Positions 1 through 4,799 are shown, numbered from the stretch's first letter. The stretch: DNA of 5,025 nucleotides from an uncultured Pseudomonadota bacterium (GCA_903957805.1 CAJBQQ010000161.1:1-5025); one strand, 5' to 3'. Numbers and translations are program-made. The notes: generated by a model from the sequence alone, not told the origin.

Positions 1-10
1 ATGCATGTAT

Positions 11-28
11 GTATTGCAAAGTATTGCA
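11..28. repeat. 8-bp tandem direct repeat GTATTGCA in the higBA promoter
   Basis: GTATTGCA occurs at 11-18 and again at 21-28, a spacing of 10 bp or about one helical turn. It overlaps the -35 element and promoter spacer. Two copies on the same DNA face fit binding by a dimeric autoregulator, as type II antitoxins of the XRE class repress their own operons, but inverted sites are more usual for that family. The left window edge may cut off further copies. Confidence 0.4.
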
Positions 29-42
29 CCAGATGATATAGT
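14..42 (+). promoter_or_regulatory. Predicted sigma-70 promoter of the HigBA-like operon
   Basis: A -35-like TTGCAA (14-19) and a -10 TATAGT (37-42) are separated by exactly 17 bp. The -10 is preceded by TG one base upstream (34-36), which makes it an extended -10. The predicted transcription start is about position 49, i.e. on or next to the GTG start of the toxin, so the first message may have no leader. The 8-bp direct repeat GTATTGCA (11-18 and 21-28) covers the -35 and the spacer and is a candidate operator half-site pair for the antitoxin. The spacing and match are seen directly; activity is inferred. Confidence 0.6.
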
Positions 43-48
43 TATGTC

Positions 49-435
49 GTGAGAAGAGTATTTCGAACCCGGACTTTCACCCGCTGGATGCGCAAGTCTG
101 GGCTGTCCGACCCTGCCCTGCTGGATGCGGTTTGTGAAATGGCACAAGGGCTCATTGATGCAGACCTGGGTGGCCACGTGGTGAAGAAGCGGGTGGCGCC
201 CTCTGGTCAAGGTAAGCGTGGCGGGGCACGAACGATTGTGGCAACCAAGATGGCTGATCGCTGGTTTTTTCTGTTCGGGTTTAGCAAGAACGAACGTGCC
301 AACATAGGCAAGGATGAATTGAAAGTGCTCCAAGAAGTGGCCAAGGATTTCCTGGCCTTCAATGAGCATCAATTGACCAATGCCCTAGCTGTAGGTGAGA
401 TCATGGAGGTGTGCGATGGCAACAGTAAAACGTAA
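49..435 (+). CDS. higB: RelE/HigB-2-like type II toxin
   Basis: Probable mRNA-cleaving toxin of the RelE/ParE superfamily, in the HigB-2-like group with RelE-type fold; such toxins act on ribosome-bound mRNA in the cytoplasm. The 128-residue protein starts with an F-x-T-x-x-F-type strand/helix, has the family-typical G-L-I-D-A-D-L-G-G turn (34-42), the K-R-V-A-P-S-G-Q-G-K-R-G-G segment (47-59), then core strands R-T-I-V-A (61-65) and W-F-F-L-F-G-F-S-K-N-E-R (72-83), the best family signature. GTG at 49 is chosen because an in-frame stop lies at 34-36 and the next in-frame ATG (88) would delete the first strand. There is no Shine-Dalgarno, and a promoter ends just upstream, so translation may be leaderless. 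It is encoded before, and overlaps by 20 bp, its XRE antitoxin, the HigBA gene order. Exact subfamily naming is inferred; the toxin call is strong. Confidence 0.85.
   Translation: MRRVFRTRTFTRWMRKSGLSDPALLDAVCEMAQGLIDADLGGHVVKKRVAPSGQGKRGGARTIVATKMADRWFFLFGFSKNERANIGKDELKVLQEVAKDFLAFNEHQLTNALAVGEIMEVCDGNSKT
405..410 (+). promoter_or_regulatory. Shine-Dalgarno GGAGGT deciding the antitoxin start
   Basis: GGAGGT lies inside the 3' end of the toxin gene with a 5-nt gap to the ATG at 416. This near-perfect ribosome site selects 416 over the in-frame upstream GTG at 395. The toxin start has no such site, so the antitoxin is probably translated far more efficiently than the toxin from one message, as expected for a toxin-first operon. 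Confidence 0.8.
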
Positions 436-736
436 GAGTCGGATTATTGGTGAAATACACGAAACTGCCCGAGGCCTGCAAGCCGCCGGCTTGATTAGCA
501 AGCGTCGGATGGGCGAGTTCGATGCGCTATGTAATCTTGATGTTGCGGAAATTCCGCCAAAACAGATCAAACTTTTACGTGAAAAAGCGCACGTTAGCCA
601 AGCGGTCTTCGCCGCCGTCATTAACACCAGCGTGTCTACCGTTCAGAAGTGGGAGATTGGCGACAAAAAGCCCAGCGGACCGTCTCTGAAGCTGCTCACG
701 CTGATCCAGCGCAAAGGGCTTGAGGCTGTTTTATAA
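416..736 (+). CDS. higA: HigA-2-like XRE antitoxin / autorepressor
   Basis: Antitoxin partner of the upstream RelE-like toxin and likely repressor of the operon. The 106-residue protein has a basic, probably flexible N-terminal part (1-40) and a C-terminal XRE/Cro-C1 helix-turn-helix (about 49-103). In it I-K-L-L-R-E-K-A-H-V-S-Q-A-V-F-A (51-66) forms the first helices, V-S-T-V-Q-K-W-E (73-80) the recognition helix, and P-S-G-P-S-L-K-L-L-T-L-I (86-97) the last. A C-terminal DNA-binding domain with an N-terminal toxin-neutralising tail is the known layout of HigA2-type antitoxins; the neutralising role here is inferred. The ATG at 416 is preferred to GTG 395 because of the GGAGGT at 405-410. 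The 20-bp overlap with the toxin gene indicates translational coupling. I see no terminator directly after the stop. Confidence 0.85.
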   Translation: MATVKRKSRIIGEIHETARGLQAAGLISKRRMGEFDALCNLDVAEIPPKQIKLLREKAHVSQAVFAAVINTSVSTVQKWEIGDKKPSGPSLKLLTLIQRKGLEAVL

Positions 737-812
737 GTTGATTTGCTAGGTAGAAGTGTTCACGAGACGAAAACGGCTAAATGCTCGATTTGGCGCCATT
801 TGCTGGATTGAA

Positions 813-1094
813 CTACCGTTCGATAGGATGTCTGTAGCAGCACCGCTTCCACTGGCGCACTGCGTCCTCATTATGCTCCAGCGCACGTTTCTCGGGTTTT
901 TGTACGCTGAAACCCAATACTCCAAGAATCCGCCAAAGCTGGGTTGTGCTAAACCTGACGCCATACTGGCGCTCGATGACAGTACCCACGCGCTTGAGTG
1001 TCCAGAGCTCGGTGCCAAAACCGTGCTCGATAGGGTTTTGTAGTACCACACGGCGCACCCCTTCCCGCTGTTCATCAACCCGCTGTTCCTGCAA
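813..1094 (-). pseudogene. IS630-family transposase fragment (N-terminal HTH region)
   Basis: About 90 residues on the minus strand match the pattern of the second, winged-helix part of the IS630-type transposase DNA-binding region: D-E-Q-R near the start, then H-G-F-G-T-E-L-W-T-L-K-R-V-G-T-V-I-E, Y-G-V-R-F-S-T-T-Q-L-W-R-I-L, and the linker Q-K-P-E-K-R-A-L-E. In intact elements this precedes a DDE catalytic domain of roughly 200 residues. Here the frame stops at 813-815 right after R-Q-W-K-R-C-C-Y, and no frame between 737 and 813 restores family sequence. At the other end a TAG (1095-1097) immediately precedes the fragment and the first HTH is absent. It is therefore truncated at both ends, has no catalytic residues, and cannot be active. 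Plus-strand reading frames over this interval are shadows. The family call rests on motif memory. Confidence 0.75.
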
Positions 1095-1099
1095 CTACT

Positions 1100-1140
1100 C
1101 AATCGGTAAGTGTTCAGGATTGCATGTATATGACCGATTG
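1100..1140. repeat. 8-bp inverted repeat next to the IS630 remnant
   Basis: CAATCGGT (1100-1107) and ACCGATTG (1133-1140) are perfect inverted copies around a 25-nt spacer. They lie just outside the 5' end of the transposase fragment, so this could be part of a decayed element end. IS630 elements have longer terminal repeats and duplicate a TA target, neither of which I can demonstrate here. Confidence 0.3.
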
Positions 1141-1274
1141 ATTCTTTTCGCGATCGCTAGTCAATTTGTAAACGCGGGTTCGATTGAGCATTTCGGAATC
1201 GAACTGACGCTCGATTTTGGACACGTGGTTAATGCCGATGGCAAGTGAGAGTTGATACGGCTGCGACCCGTAAA

Positions 1275-1287
1275 GACCCGATTAAGC
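1275..1287 (+). repeat. GACCCGATTAAGC, distant copy of the fic-flanking motif
   Basis: These 13 bases match GACCTGATTAAGC at 2516-2528 with a single difference, in the same orientation, about 1.24 kb apart with fic between them. Together with the inverted copy at 2564-2575 they bracket fic in both direct and inverted sense. A chance match of this length in a few kb is unlikely but not excluded. Confidence 0.4.
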
Positions 1288-1330
1288 ACCTCTCCGCATC
1301 AGCCGATTGACCCAGGCTCCGGTTAAGATA

Positions 1331-1366
1331 TAGAAACAGCACCATCCAATCCCAATGGATTGCTGT
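1331..1366 (-). terminator. Hairpin behind fic, possible terminator
   Basis: ACAGCA (1336-1341) pairs with TGCTGT (1361-1366), and after a 2-nt bulge ATCC (1344-1347) pairs with GGAT (1357-1360) around a 9-nt loop. It starts 11 nt past the fic stop in the direction of fic transcription. On the minus strand it is followed by TTTCTATATC, only a weak T tract. It could be a modest intrinsic terminator or simply an mRNA-end stabilising hairpin. Confidence 0.45.
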
Positions 1367-1377
1367 CTAAACAGAAC

Positions 1378-2424
1378 TTACGGTAGGCCGTACCAAATTG
1401 AGCGTCCACCCCCATGCCTCACAAGCAGCCCTTTTTTAACGAGATTGCCGAACGTTGTTTTAAGAGTATTAGGGCTAGCGGCATACTCGCGAACTATATC
1501 GCGTGATGTTACCCGTCCATGATCTCGAACGTAATCCAAAATTTGAACAGCCAATTCTGGCAATGCTGCAAGAGTTCCTTTTTCTCGCTCCACCTTGGCG
1601 GCAAGTCTTCGTTTTTGCTGTTGCAATGCCCGCATAAAGAACAGTAGCCAGGGCTGCCAGTTTGGTGCTTCACTATGCAAGGATTGTTGAGTTTGACGCA
1701 GAGCCAAGTAATAATCTTCTTTGCTGTGCTCAATGACGCTTTCTAGTGAACTGTATGGCACATAGGCGTAACCTGCCTGCAGGAGTAAGAGTGTGGTCAA
1801 AATCCGGCTTAATCGTCCGTTGCCATCTTGAAAAGGATGGATTTCTAAAAAAGTGACTATAAAAATAGCGACGATCAAGAGTGGGTGCAGTCGACCAAGC
1901 TCGCGCGCGTCCTTTAACCACTGAACCAGTTCAGTCATGCAACGCGGCGTGTCAAACGGAGAGGACGTTTCAAAAACGACGCCAACCATCTTGCCATCGG
2001 CATCAAAGGCGACGACATTGTTTGATAATTTTTTGTATTCGCCTCTATGGCGTTCATCTTTTTGGCTGTAACGTAGAAGGTCACGATGTAATTGCTTTAG
2101 ATGGTTCTCGGTCATGTGGATATCGTCAAAGGCATGGAAAATCATCTCCATCGTCTCGGCATAACCTGCGACCTCTTGCTCATCGCGACTATCAAACTTC
2201 TTGATTTCCAGCTTGGAGAGTAGTTTCTCGACCTCGCGGTCAGTCAGTTTGCTGCCTTCAATTCGGGTCGAGGAACCAATGCTCTCAATGGTGGCAACGT
2301 GCCGTAGCGCATTGAGTCGTTCCGGAGCAAGCGTTCCAAGGGCACGCCAAGCACCTTTGAATTCGTCAACTTCACTCAATAAATTGAGTAGCTCAGCTGT
2401 AATTTGGATGGTATCAGTGTTCAT
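1378..2424 (-). CDS. Fic family AMP-transferase, class II autoinhibited, with C-terminal winged helix
   Basis: Fic-domain enzyme expected to transfer AMP from ATP to a hydroxyl side chain of a target protein in the cytoplasm. Counting from the ATG at 2424 (348 residues), the order is: an N-terminal Fic/DOC helical region; inhibitory motif S-T-R-I-E-G (52-57), matching (S/T)xxxE(G/N); the flap around 140-157; the catalytic motif H-P-F-Q-D-G-N-G-R-L-S-R (196-207), a full HPFx(D/E)GNGRxxR with catalytic His196; and a C-terminal winged-helix domain (about 287-348). An inhibitory helix ahead of the Fic core in the same chain is the class II arrangement, so no separate antitoxin is needed and none is adjacent. 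An ATG eight codons upstream (2448) is possible; 2424 is preferred because family N-termini align from there and a promoter-like TTGACA/TACATT overlaps the extra codons. Neither start has a clear Shine-Dalgarno. The target is unknown. Confidence 0.92.
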   Translation of the reverse strand: MNTDTIQITAELLNLLSEVDEFKGAWRALGTLAPERLNALRHVATIESIGSSTRIEGSKLTDREVEKLLSKLEIKKFDSRDEQEVAGYAETMEMIFHAFDDIHMTENHLKQLHRDLLRYSQKDERHRGEYKKLSNNVVAFDADGKMVGVVFETSSPFDTPRCMTELVQWLKDARELGRLHPLLIVAIFIVTFLEIHPFQDGNGRLSRILTTLLLLQAGYAYVPYSSLESVIEHSKEDYYLALRQTQQSLHSEAPNWQPWLLFFMRALQQQKRRLAAKVEREKGTLAALPELAVQILDYVRDHGRVTSRDIVREYAASPNTLKTTFGNLVKKGLLVRHGGGRSIWYGLP

Positions 2425-2431
2425 GACACCA

Positions 2432-2461
2432 AATGTACGCCTGGCCATACCGGATTGTCAA
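2432..2461 (-). promoter_or_regulatory. Predicted promoter of fic
   Basis: On the minus strand a perfect -35 TTGACA (2461-2456) is followed after 18 bp by TACATT (2437-2432), four of six matches to the -10 consensus. Transcription would begin near 2424-2426, at the ATG chosen for fic, giving an essentially leaderless message and placing the upstream ATG (2448) outside the transcript. The -10 is only fair and no operator is obvious. Confidence 0.45.
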
Positions 2462-2516
2462 CCAGAATAGACCCGAATATACGGCCGATGATTGTTGCCC
2501 GTGGACCTGATTGGAG

Positions 2517-2575
2517 ACCTGATTAAGCCTGAATAATGTACCGCTTCGGCTCTCAGTTGCTTTGCTTAATCAGGT
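2517..2575. repeat. 12-bp perfect inverted repeat ACCTGATTAAGC / GCTTAATCAGGT
   Basis: The arms at 2517-2528 and 2564-2575 are perfectly complementary around a 35-nt spacer that itself contains CCGCTTCGG. No T tract follows on either strand, so it does not look like an intrinsic terminator. A second partial copy of the left arm precedes it (GACCTGATT, 2504-2512), and a one-mismatch copy lies beyond fic at 1275-1287. A small element end, a recombination site or a protein-binding site are all possible. Confidence 0.6.
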
Positions 2576-2587
2576 GATGATATGTGA

Positions 2588-2684
2588 GGACACGTTTCAA
2601 TTGTGATTCACGGATTTGAACAGGCATCCGTAAATCGGTAGGATTGGGCGCTTGAAGTTGCCGGTTTCCATTGGGAAGCGGCGA
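2588..2684 (+). repeat. ~97-bp imperfect direct repeat, copy A (upstream of hipB)
   Basis: This segment aligns with 4423-4518 behind hipA in the same orientation. By hand, about 71 of 87 aligned positions match from 2596 onward, with two single-base gaps, including TGATT(C/T)ACGGATTTGAA and CGGCGA blocks. Within copy A, ACGGAT (2610-2615) and ATCCGT (2626-2631) can pair as a small hairpin. The two copies exactly bracket the hipBA operon, which suggests a module boundary or target-site relic. The repeat family was not identified. Confidence 0.75.
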
Positions 2685-2722
2685 TCGAATTGGGGTTTTT
2701 TGCATGCTCGACACATTAAAAA

Positions 2723-2738
2723 TTTCCCATTCGGGATA
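2723..2738. promoter_or_regulatory. hipBA operator-like palindrome 1
   Basis: TTTCCCATTCGGGATA, an imperfect dyad with CCC (2726-2728) and GGG (2733-2735) arms centred at 2730/2731. It shares the CCC-N4-GGGA pattern of the two downstream sites and lies 49 bp from the centre of site 2. It is the weakest of the three. Binding by HipB is inferred from position and repetition. Confidence 0.55.
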
Positions 2739-2773
2739 TTTTCTCGGAACAGATACTTAAGTAACCCTAAAAC

Positions 2774-2788
2774 TCCCGATCGGGAAAT
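2774..2788. promoter_or_regulatory. hipBA operator-like palindrome 2 (perfect)
   Basis: TCCCGATCGGGA (2774-2785) is a perfect 12-bp palindrome followed by AAT, centred at 2779/2780. It lies just upstream of the predicted -35 (2794). The arms match sites 1 and 3. This is the best candidate for a high-affinity HipB site. Confidence 0.7.
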
Positions 2789-2793
2789 ATGTC

Positions 2794-2822
2794 TTGCCTA
2801 GAAGCAGGTGTTGACCGATAAT
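2794..2822 (+). promoter_or_regulatory. Predicted hipBA promoter
   Basis: TTGCCT (2794-2799) and GATAAT (2817-2822) are 17 bp apart and give four and five consensus matches. The predicted start is near 2829, in the middle of palindrome 3, leaving a leader of about 20 nt before the hipB ATG. Palindromes 2 and 3 flank the promoter on either side, the geometry of an autorepressed operon. An alternative TTGACC at 2811 has no -10 at acceptable spacing. Confidence 0.6.
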
Positions 2823-2837
2823 TACCCGAACGGGAAA
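2823..2837. promoter_or_regulatory. hipBA operator-like palindrome 3
   Basis: The core CCCGAACGGG (2825-2834) followed by AAA is centred at 2829/2830, 50 bp from site 2. It abuts the -10 and covers the expected transcription start, so occupancy would block initiation. It sits 11 nt ahead of the hipB ATG. Confidence 0.65.
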
Positions 2838-2848
2838 CTAAATAGGCC

Positions 2849-3109
2849 ATGACATTCATTCGATCACCTCAACAACTTGGCGAAGCATTGCGTGGCGCCC
2901 GCAAGCAGCTCGGGCTGACGCAACCGCAGTTAGCCCTGGCGGCAGGTGTTGGCGTGCGATTCATCGTTGATCTTGAGGCAGGCAAGCCCACCTTGCGCCT
3001 TGAGAACATCTTGCGGGTCATTGATGCCTTGGGTGGAGAGATCAAGCTGAGCGGCTTGCCATCCGTTGCTCCCCAAACCCCGTCCGAAAGCAACGACTAT
3101 GGCACATGA
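2849..3109 (+). CDS. hipB: HipB-family XRE antitoxin / repressor
   Basis: An 86-residue DNA-binding antitoxin that neutralises the HipA kinase encoded next and represses the shared promoter. Nearly the whole chain is one XRE/Cro-C1 helix-turn-helix domain (about 9-65): L-G-E-A-L-R-G-A-R-K-Q-L-G-L-T-Q-P-Q-L-A-L-A-A-G-V (9-33), then V-R-F-I-V-D-L-E-A-G-K-P-T (35-47) with the recognition helix, and L-E-N-I-L-R-V-I-D-A-L-G-G-E-I-K-L (49-65), the helix plus beta strand typical of HipB. A short polar tail (about 67-86) follows and may be disordered. ATG 2849 is the only start giving the full domain; the ribosome site is weak (TAGG just before it). The stop overlaps the hipA start by 11 bp. Three palindromes upstream are its likely operators. 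Confidence 0.9.
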   Translation: MTFIRSPQQLGEALRGARKQLGLTQPQLALAAGVGVRFIVDLEAGKPTLRLENILRVIDALGGEIKLSGLPSVAPQTPSESNDYGT

Positions 3110-4412
3110 GCTAGAAGTCTGGTTATTCACCGACCGAGTTGGTACCTTATCACTGGTTGAGGGACGGTTGAATTTTTTCTACGCCCCGGGTTGGCTATTG
3201 CTGCCCAACGCCGTTGCATTGTCGAGTTCGTTGCCGCTGCAAGAAGAGCCTTTCGATGATCACAAAACCCGCCCCTACTTTGCTGGGCTTCTGCCAGAGG
3301 GGCAAATGCGCCGCCTGATCGCGCAGCAGTTCCAGGTCTCAAACCAGAATGACTTTGCGCTGCTGGACCACATCGGTGGTGAATGTGCTGGGGCTGTGAC
3401 GTTTCTGGCGCCCGGCCAGACTTCGCCAGCGCAAAACCAGCAGGACGATGTGCAATGGCTGAGCGAGGAGGAAATCGTCGCCATTCTGGATGAATTGCCG
3501 CGACGACCCATGCTGGCCGGCAAAGATGGCTTGAGGCTTTCATTGGCCGGCGTACAAGACAAACTACCGGTGGTTCTTGAGGGGGATCGGATTGGCTTGC
3601 CCCGCAATGGCACGCCCAGCACTCACATCCTGAAGCCCGCCATTCAGGCCGTAGAAGACAGTGTGGCAAACGAGGGTTTTTGCCTGGCACTGGCCAATGC
3701 CTTGCAACTCAAACCCGCCAAATCGAAGGTTCACGCCATTGGCGGGCGTCCGTTCTTGCTGGTTGAGCGCTACGACCGGATCTCAGAAGCGCCTAAACCG
3801 GGGGTAACAAAGGGACAAAGGCGGCGCCTTCATCAAGAAGATTTTTGTCAGGCACTTGGCGTGGTGCCTGAAATGAAATACCAAAACGAGGGAGGGCCGG
3901 ATCTCGCGCAATGCTTCGAGCTGGTGCGTCGCGTCACGCGCCCAAGTGCGCCTCAGGTGTTGCGCTTGCTCGACTATGTGATCTTCAATGCACTGATTGG
4001 CAATCACGATGCGCATGCCAAGAATTTCTCACTGCTTTACTCAGGCCAGGCACCTGTCTTGGCCCCGTTTTACGACACGCTCTCAACCGCGGTGTATCCC
4101 ACACTGACGCCCAAGATGGCGATGAAGATCGGCAGCAAATACAAGTTCAGCGAAGTCCAGGCACGGCACTGGGATCAGTTTGCACAAGGCGCAGGGCTTG
4201 CCAAGGCACCGGCCAAAAGACGCATTCTGGAGCTGGCGAAAAAACTCCCGGCGACCGCTCGCAAACTCCAGTCCGACCCTGATCGCGGCTTTGCTGGCAA
4301 CTCAGTGGTTGAGAGAATCATTGCCTTGATCGAACAGCGCTGTGCCTTGACAATTCGGCGGCTTACCGAGCCTGCTGCCGACGGTGAAATTGCCACCGAG
4401 CCATCTTCCTGA
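3099..4412 (+). CDS. hipA: HipA-family serine/threonine kinase toxin
   Basis: Toxin kinase of the HipBA module. The best-studied HipA phosphorylates glutamyl-tRNA synthetase and causes growth arrest; the substrate here is not shown. From ATG 3099 it has 437 residues, close to the 440 of E. coli HipA. The N-terminal subdomain (about 3-105, couple-HipA type) includes the L-P-L-Q-E-E and Y-F-A-G-L-L-P-E-G segments. The Gly-rich loop S-L-A-G-V-Q-D-K (148-155) carries Ser148, aligned with autophosphorylated Ser150 of E. coli. V-E-R-Y-D-R follows, then the catalytic loop N-H-D-A-H-A-K-N (302-309) with Asp304 and Asn309, and F-Y-D (324-326) with metal-binding Asp326. All key residues are intact, so it looks functional. 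The in-frame GTG/TTG-type starts further upstream (from 3066) lie inside hipB; 3099 gives an 11-bp overlap with hipB and the expected N-terminus. A GAAAG at 3086-3090 is a weak ribosome site, so translation is probably coupled to hipB. Confidence 0.93.
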   Translation: MAHELEVWLFTDRVGTLSLVEGRLNFFYAPGWLLLPNAVALSSSLPLQEEPFDDHKTRPYFAGLLPEGQMRRLIAQQFQVSNQNDFALLDHIGGECAGAVTFLAPGQTSPAQNQQDDVQWLSEEEIVAILDELPRRPMLAGKDGLRLSLAGVQDKLPVVLEGDRIGLPRNGTPSTHILKPAIQAVEDSVANEGFCLALANALQLKPAKSKVHAIGGRPFLLVERYDRISEAPKPGVTKGQRRRLHQEDFCQALGVVPEMKYQNEGGPDLAQCFELVRRVTRPSAPQVLRLLDYVIFNALIGNHDAHAKNFSLLYSGQAPVLAPFYDTLSTAVYPTLTPKMAMKIGSKYKFSEVQARHWDQFAQGAGLAKAPAKRRILELAKKLPATARKLQSDPDRGFAGNSVVERIIALIEQRCALTIRRLTEPAADGEIATEPSS

Positions 4413-4422
4413 CCAGCTGGAC

Positions 4423-4518
4423 GGACGCAGATTCAATGGTGATTTACGGATTTGAACCGTCGTCTGCAAGTCGATAAAATTGGGGCTTGAATTTGCTGGT
4501 TTCTCTGGGAAACGGCGA
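4423..4518 (+). repeat. ~97-bp imperfect direct repeat, copy B (downstream of hipA)
   Basis: Partner of 2588-2684, beginning 11 nt after the hipA stop and in the same orientation, at a start-to-start distance of about 1.84 kb. Copy B has its own pairing potential: ACGG (4446-4449) with CCGT (4457-4460) around ATTTGAA, enclosed by GCAGA (4428-4432) with TCTGC (4462-4466). The sequence between the copies is almost exactly the hipBA operon with its operators. Confidence 0.75.
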
Positions 4519-4610
4519 GCGATTTCGCACTAGCTAGCCGTGGCTAGTCAGGACCGGGGATCGCTATTCCCAGACCGTTTGCCCTCTGGTAGCACACCAC
4601 CACCAATGAG

Positions 4611-4643
4611 AAAATGCCAACCACTGATCCGGTTGGTATTTTT
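4611..4643. terminator. Bidirectional intrinsic terminator downstream of hipBA
   Basis: CCAACC (4617-4622) pairs with GGTTGG (4631-4636) around an 8-nt loop. The stem extends with AAAATG against (T)ATTTT to about 12 pairs including one G-T. On the plus strand it is followed by TATTTTTTT, on the minus strand by CATTTTCTC, so it can end hipBA transcription and act as a backup for the opposing PEP-CTERM gene. Confidence 0.8.
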
Positions 4644-4752
4644 TTACCTACTTCCGCGATAAATGCATATGGTCCATTCAAACAATTAGAGAGGCGACTT
4701 TGGTGGGGTGGGGTGCTGCAGAGAGAGCGTCACATACTGACTGAGTCTGAAT

Positions 4753-4786
4753 GGAAACGGGGGCCGAAGCCCCCGCTCATGTTTCC
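4753..4786 (-). terminator. UUCG-tetraloop intrinsic terminator of the PEP-CTERM gene
   Basis: On the minus strand CGGGGGC-TTCG-GCCCCCG forms a 7-bp GC stem (4775-4769 with 4764-4758) closed by the very stable UUCG tetraloop, followed by TTTCC. The outer GGAAA (4786-4782) can pair with TTTCC (4757-4753). It lies 14 nt past the stop of the PEP-CTERM gene in its direction of transcription. Confidence 0.8.
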
Positions 4787-4799
4787 GAATGACCGTTAA

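Larger units (their letters stand above)
737..1377. other. Intergenic stretch with transposon debris only
   Basis: No intact gene is visible between the higA-like stop and the fic stop. It contains the IS630 remnant, an 8-bp inverted repeat CAATCGGT (1100-1107) / ACCGATTG (1133-1140), a GCGATCGC palindrome (1150-1157), a GACCCGATTAAGC motif (1275-1287) shared with the other side of fic, and the hairpin behind fic. The plus-strand frames at 756-1043 and 946-1248 lack family features, ribosome sites and codon bias and are not called as genes. Confidence 0.6.
2449..2848. other. Non-coding, repeat-rich divergent region between fic and hipB
   Basis: fic and hipB diverge from here. No gene is visible. 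It holds the fic promoter, a 9-bp direct repeat GACCTGATT (2504-2512, 2516-2524), a 12-bp inverted repeat (2517-2575), copy A of the long repeat that recurs behind hipA, and the hipBA operators and promoter. Confidence 0.7.
4413..4799. other. Non-coding region between hipA and the PEP-CTERM gene
   Basis: hipA and the PEP-CTERM gene converge on this stretch. It contains copy B of the long repeat, a short CTAGC(CGTG)GCTAG hairpin (4534-4547), the bidirectional terminator at 4611-4643 and the UUCG terminator at 4753-4786. The 61-codon frame at 4614-4799 begins inside the terminator stem and runs through the second terminator, so it is not called. Confidence 0.65.

Noticed and set aside
746..1102. 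118-codon minus-strand frame over the transposase remnant, and plus-strand frames 756-1043 and 946-1248
   Set aside because: The IS630-like sequence is in a different frame; these translations are low-complexity and carry no recognisable motif.
2600..2640. tRNA-like T-arm on the minus strand (TTCAAATCC) within the long repeat, also at 4445-4460
   Set aside because: The T-loop-like sequence and a 4-bp stem in copy B are present, but I could not fit an anticodon arm, D arm or acceptor stem in either copy, and the stem is not kept in copy A. Not a tRNA gene; a tRNA-derived relic cannot be excluded.
2663..2677. A possible fourth hipBA operator (TTCCATTGGGAA)
   Set aside because: The arms are shifted and imperfect, the distance to site 1 is 59 bp rather than ~50, and the sequence belongs to the long repeat, which also occurs behind hipA.
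3127..3690. 187-codon minus-strand reading frame
   Set aside because: It is fully antisense to hipA, whose motifs prove the plus frame; it is rich in Cys, Pro, Arg and His as shadow frames of GC-rich genes are.
2588..4518. Integron cassette attC sites around hipBA
   Set aside because: The repeats have a suitable length, but neither copy shows paired RYYYAAC and GTTRRRY core sites at its ends, and fic is in the opposite orientation to the neighbours.
4614..4799. 61-codon plus-strand reading frame
   Set aside because: Its ATG lies in the stem of the hipBA terminator, it crosses the opposing UUCG terminator, has no ribosome site, and shows no family features.
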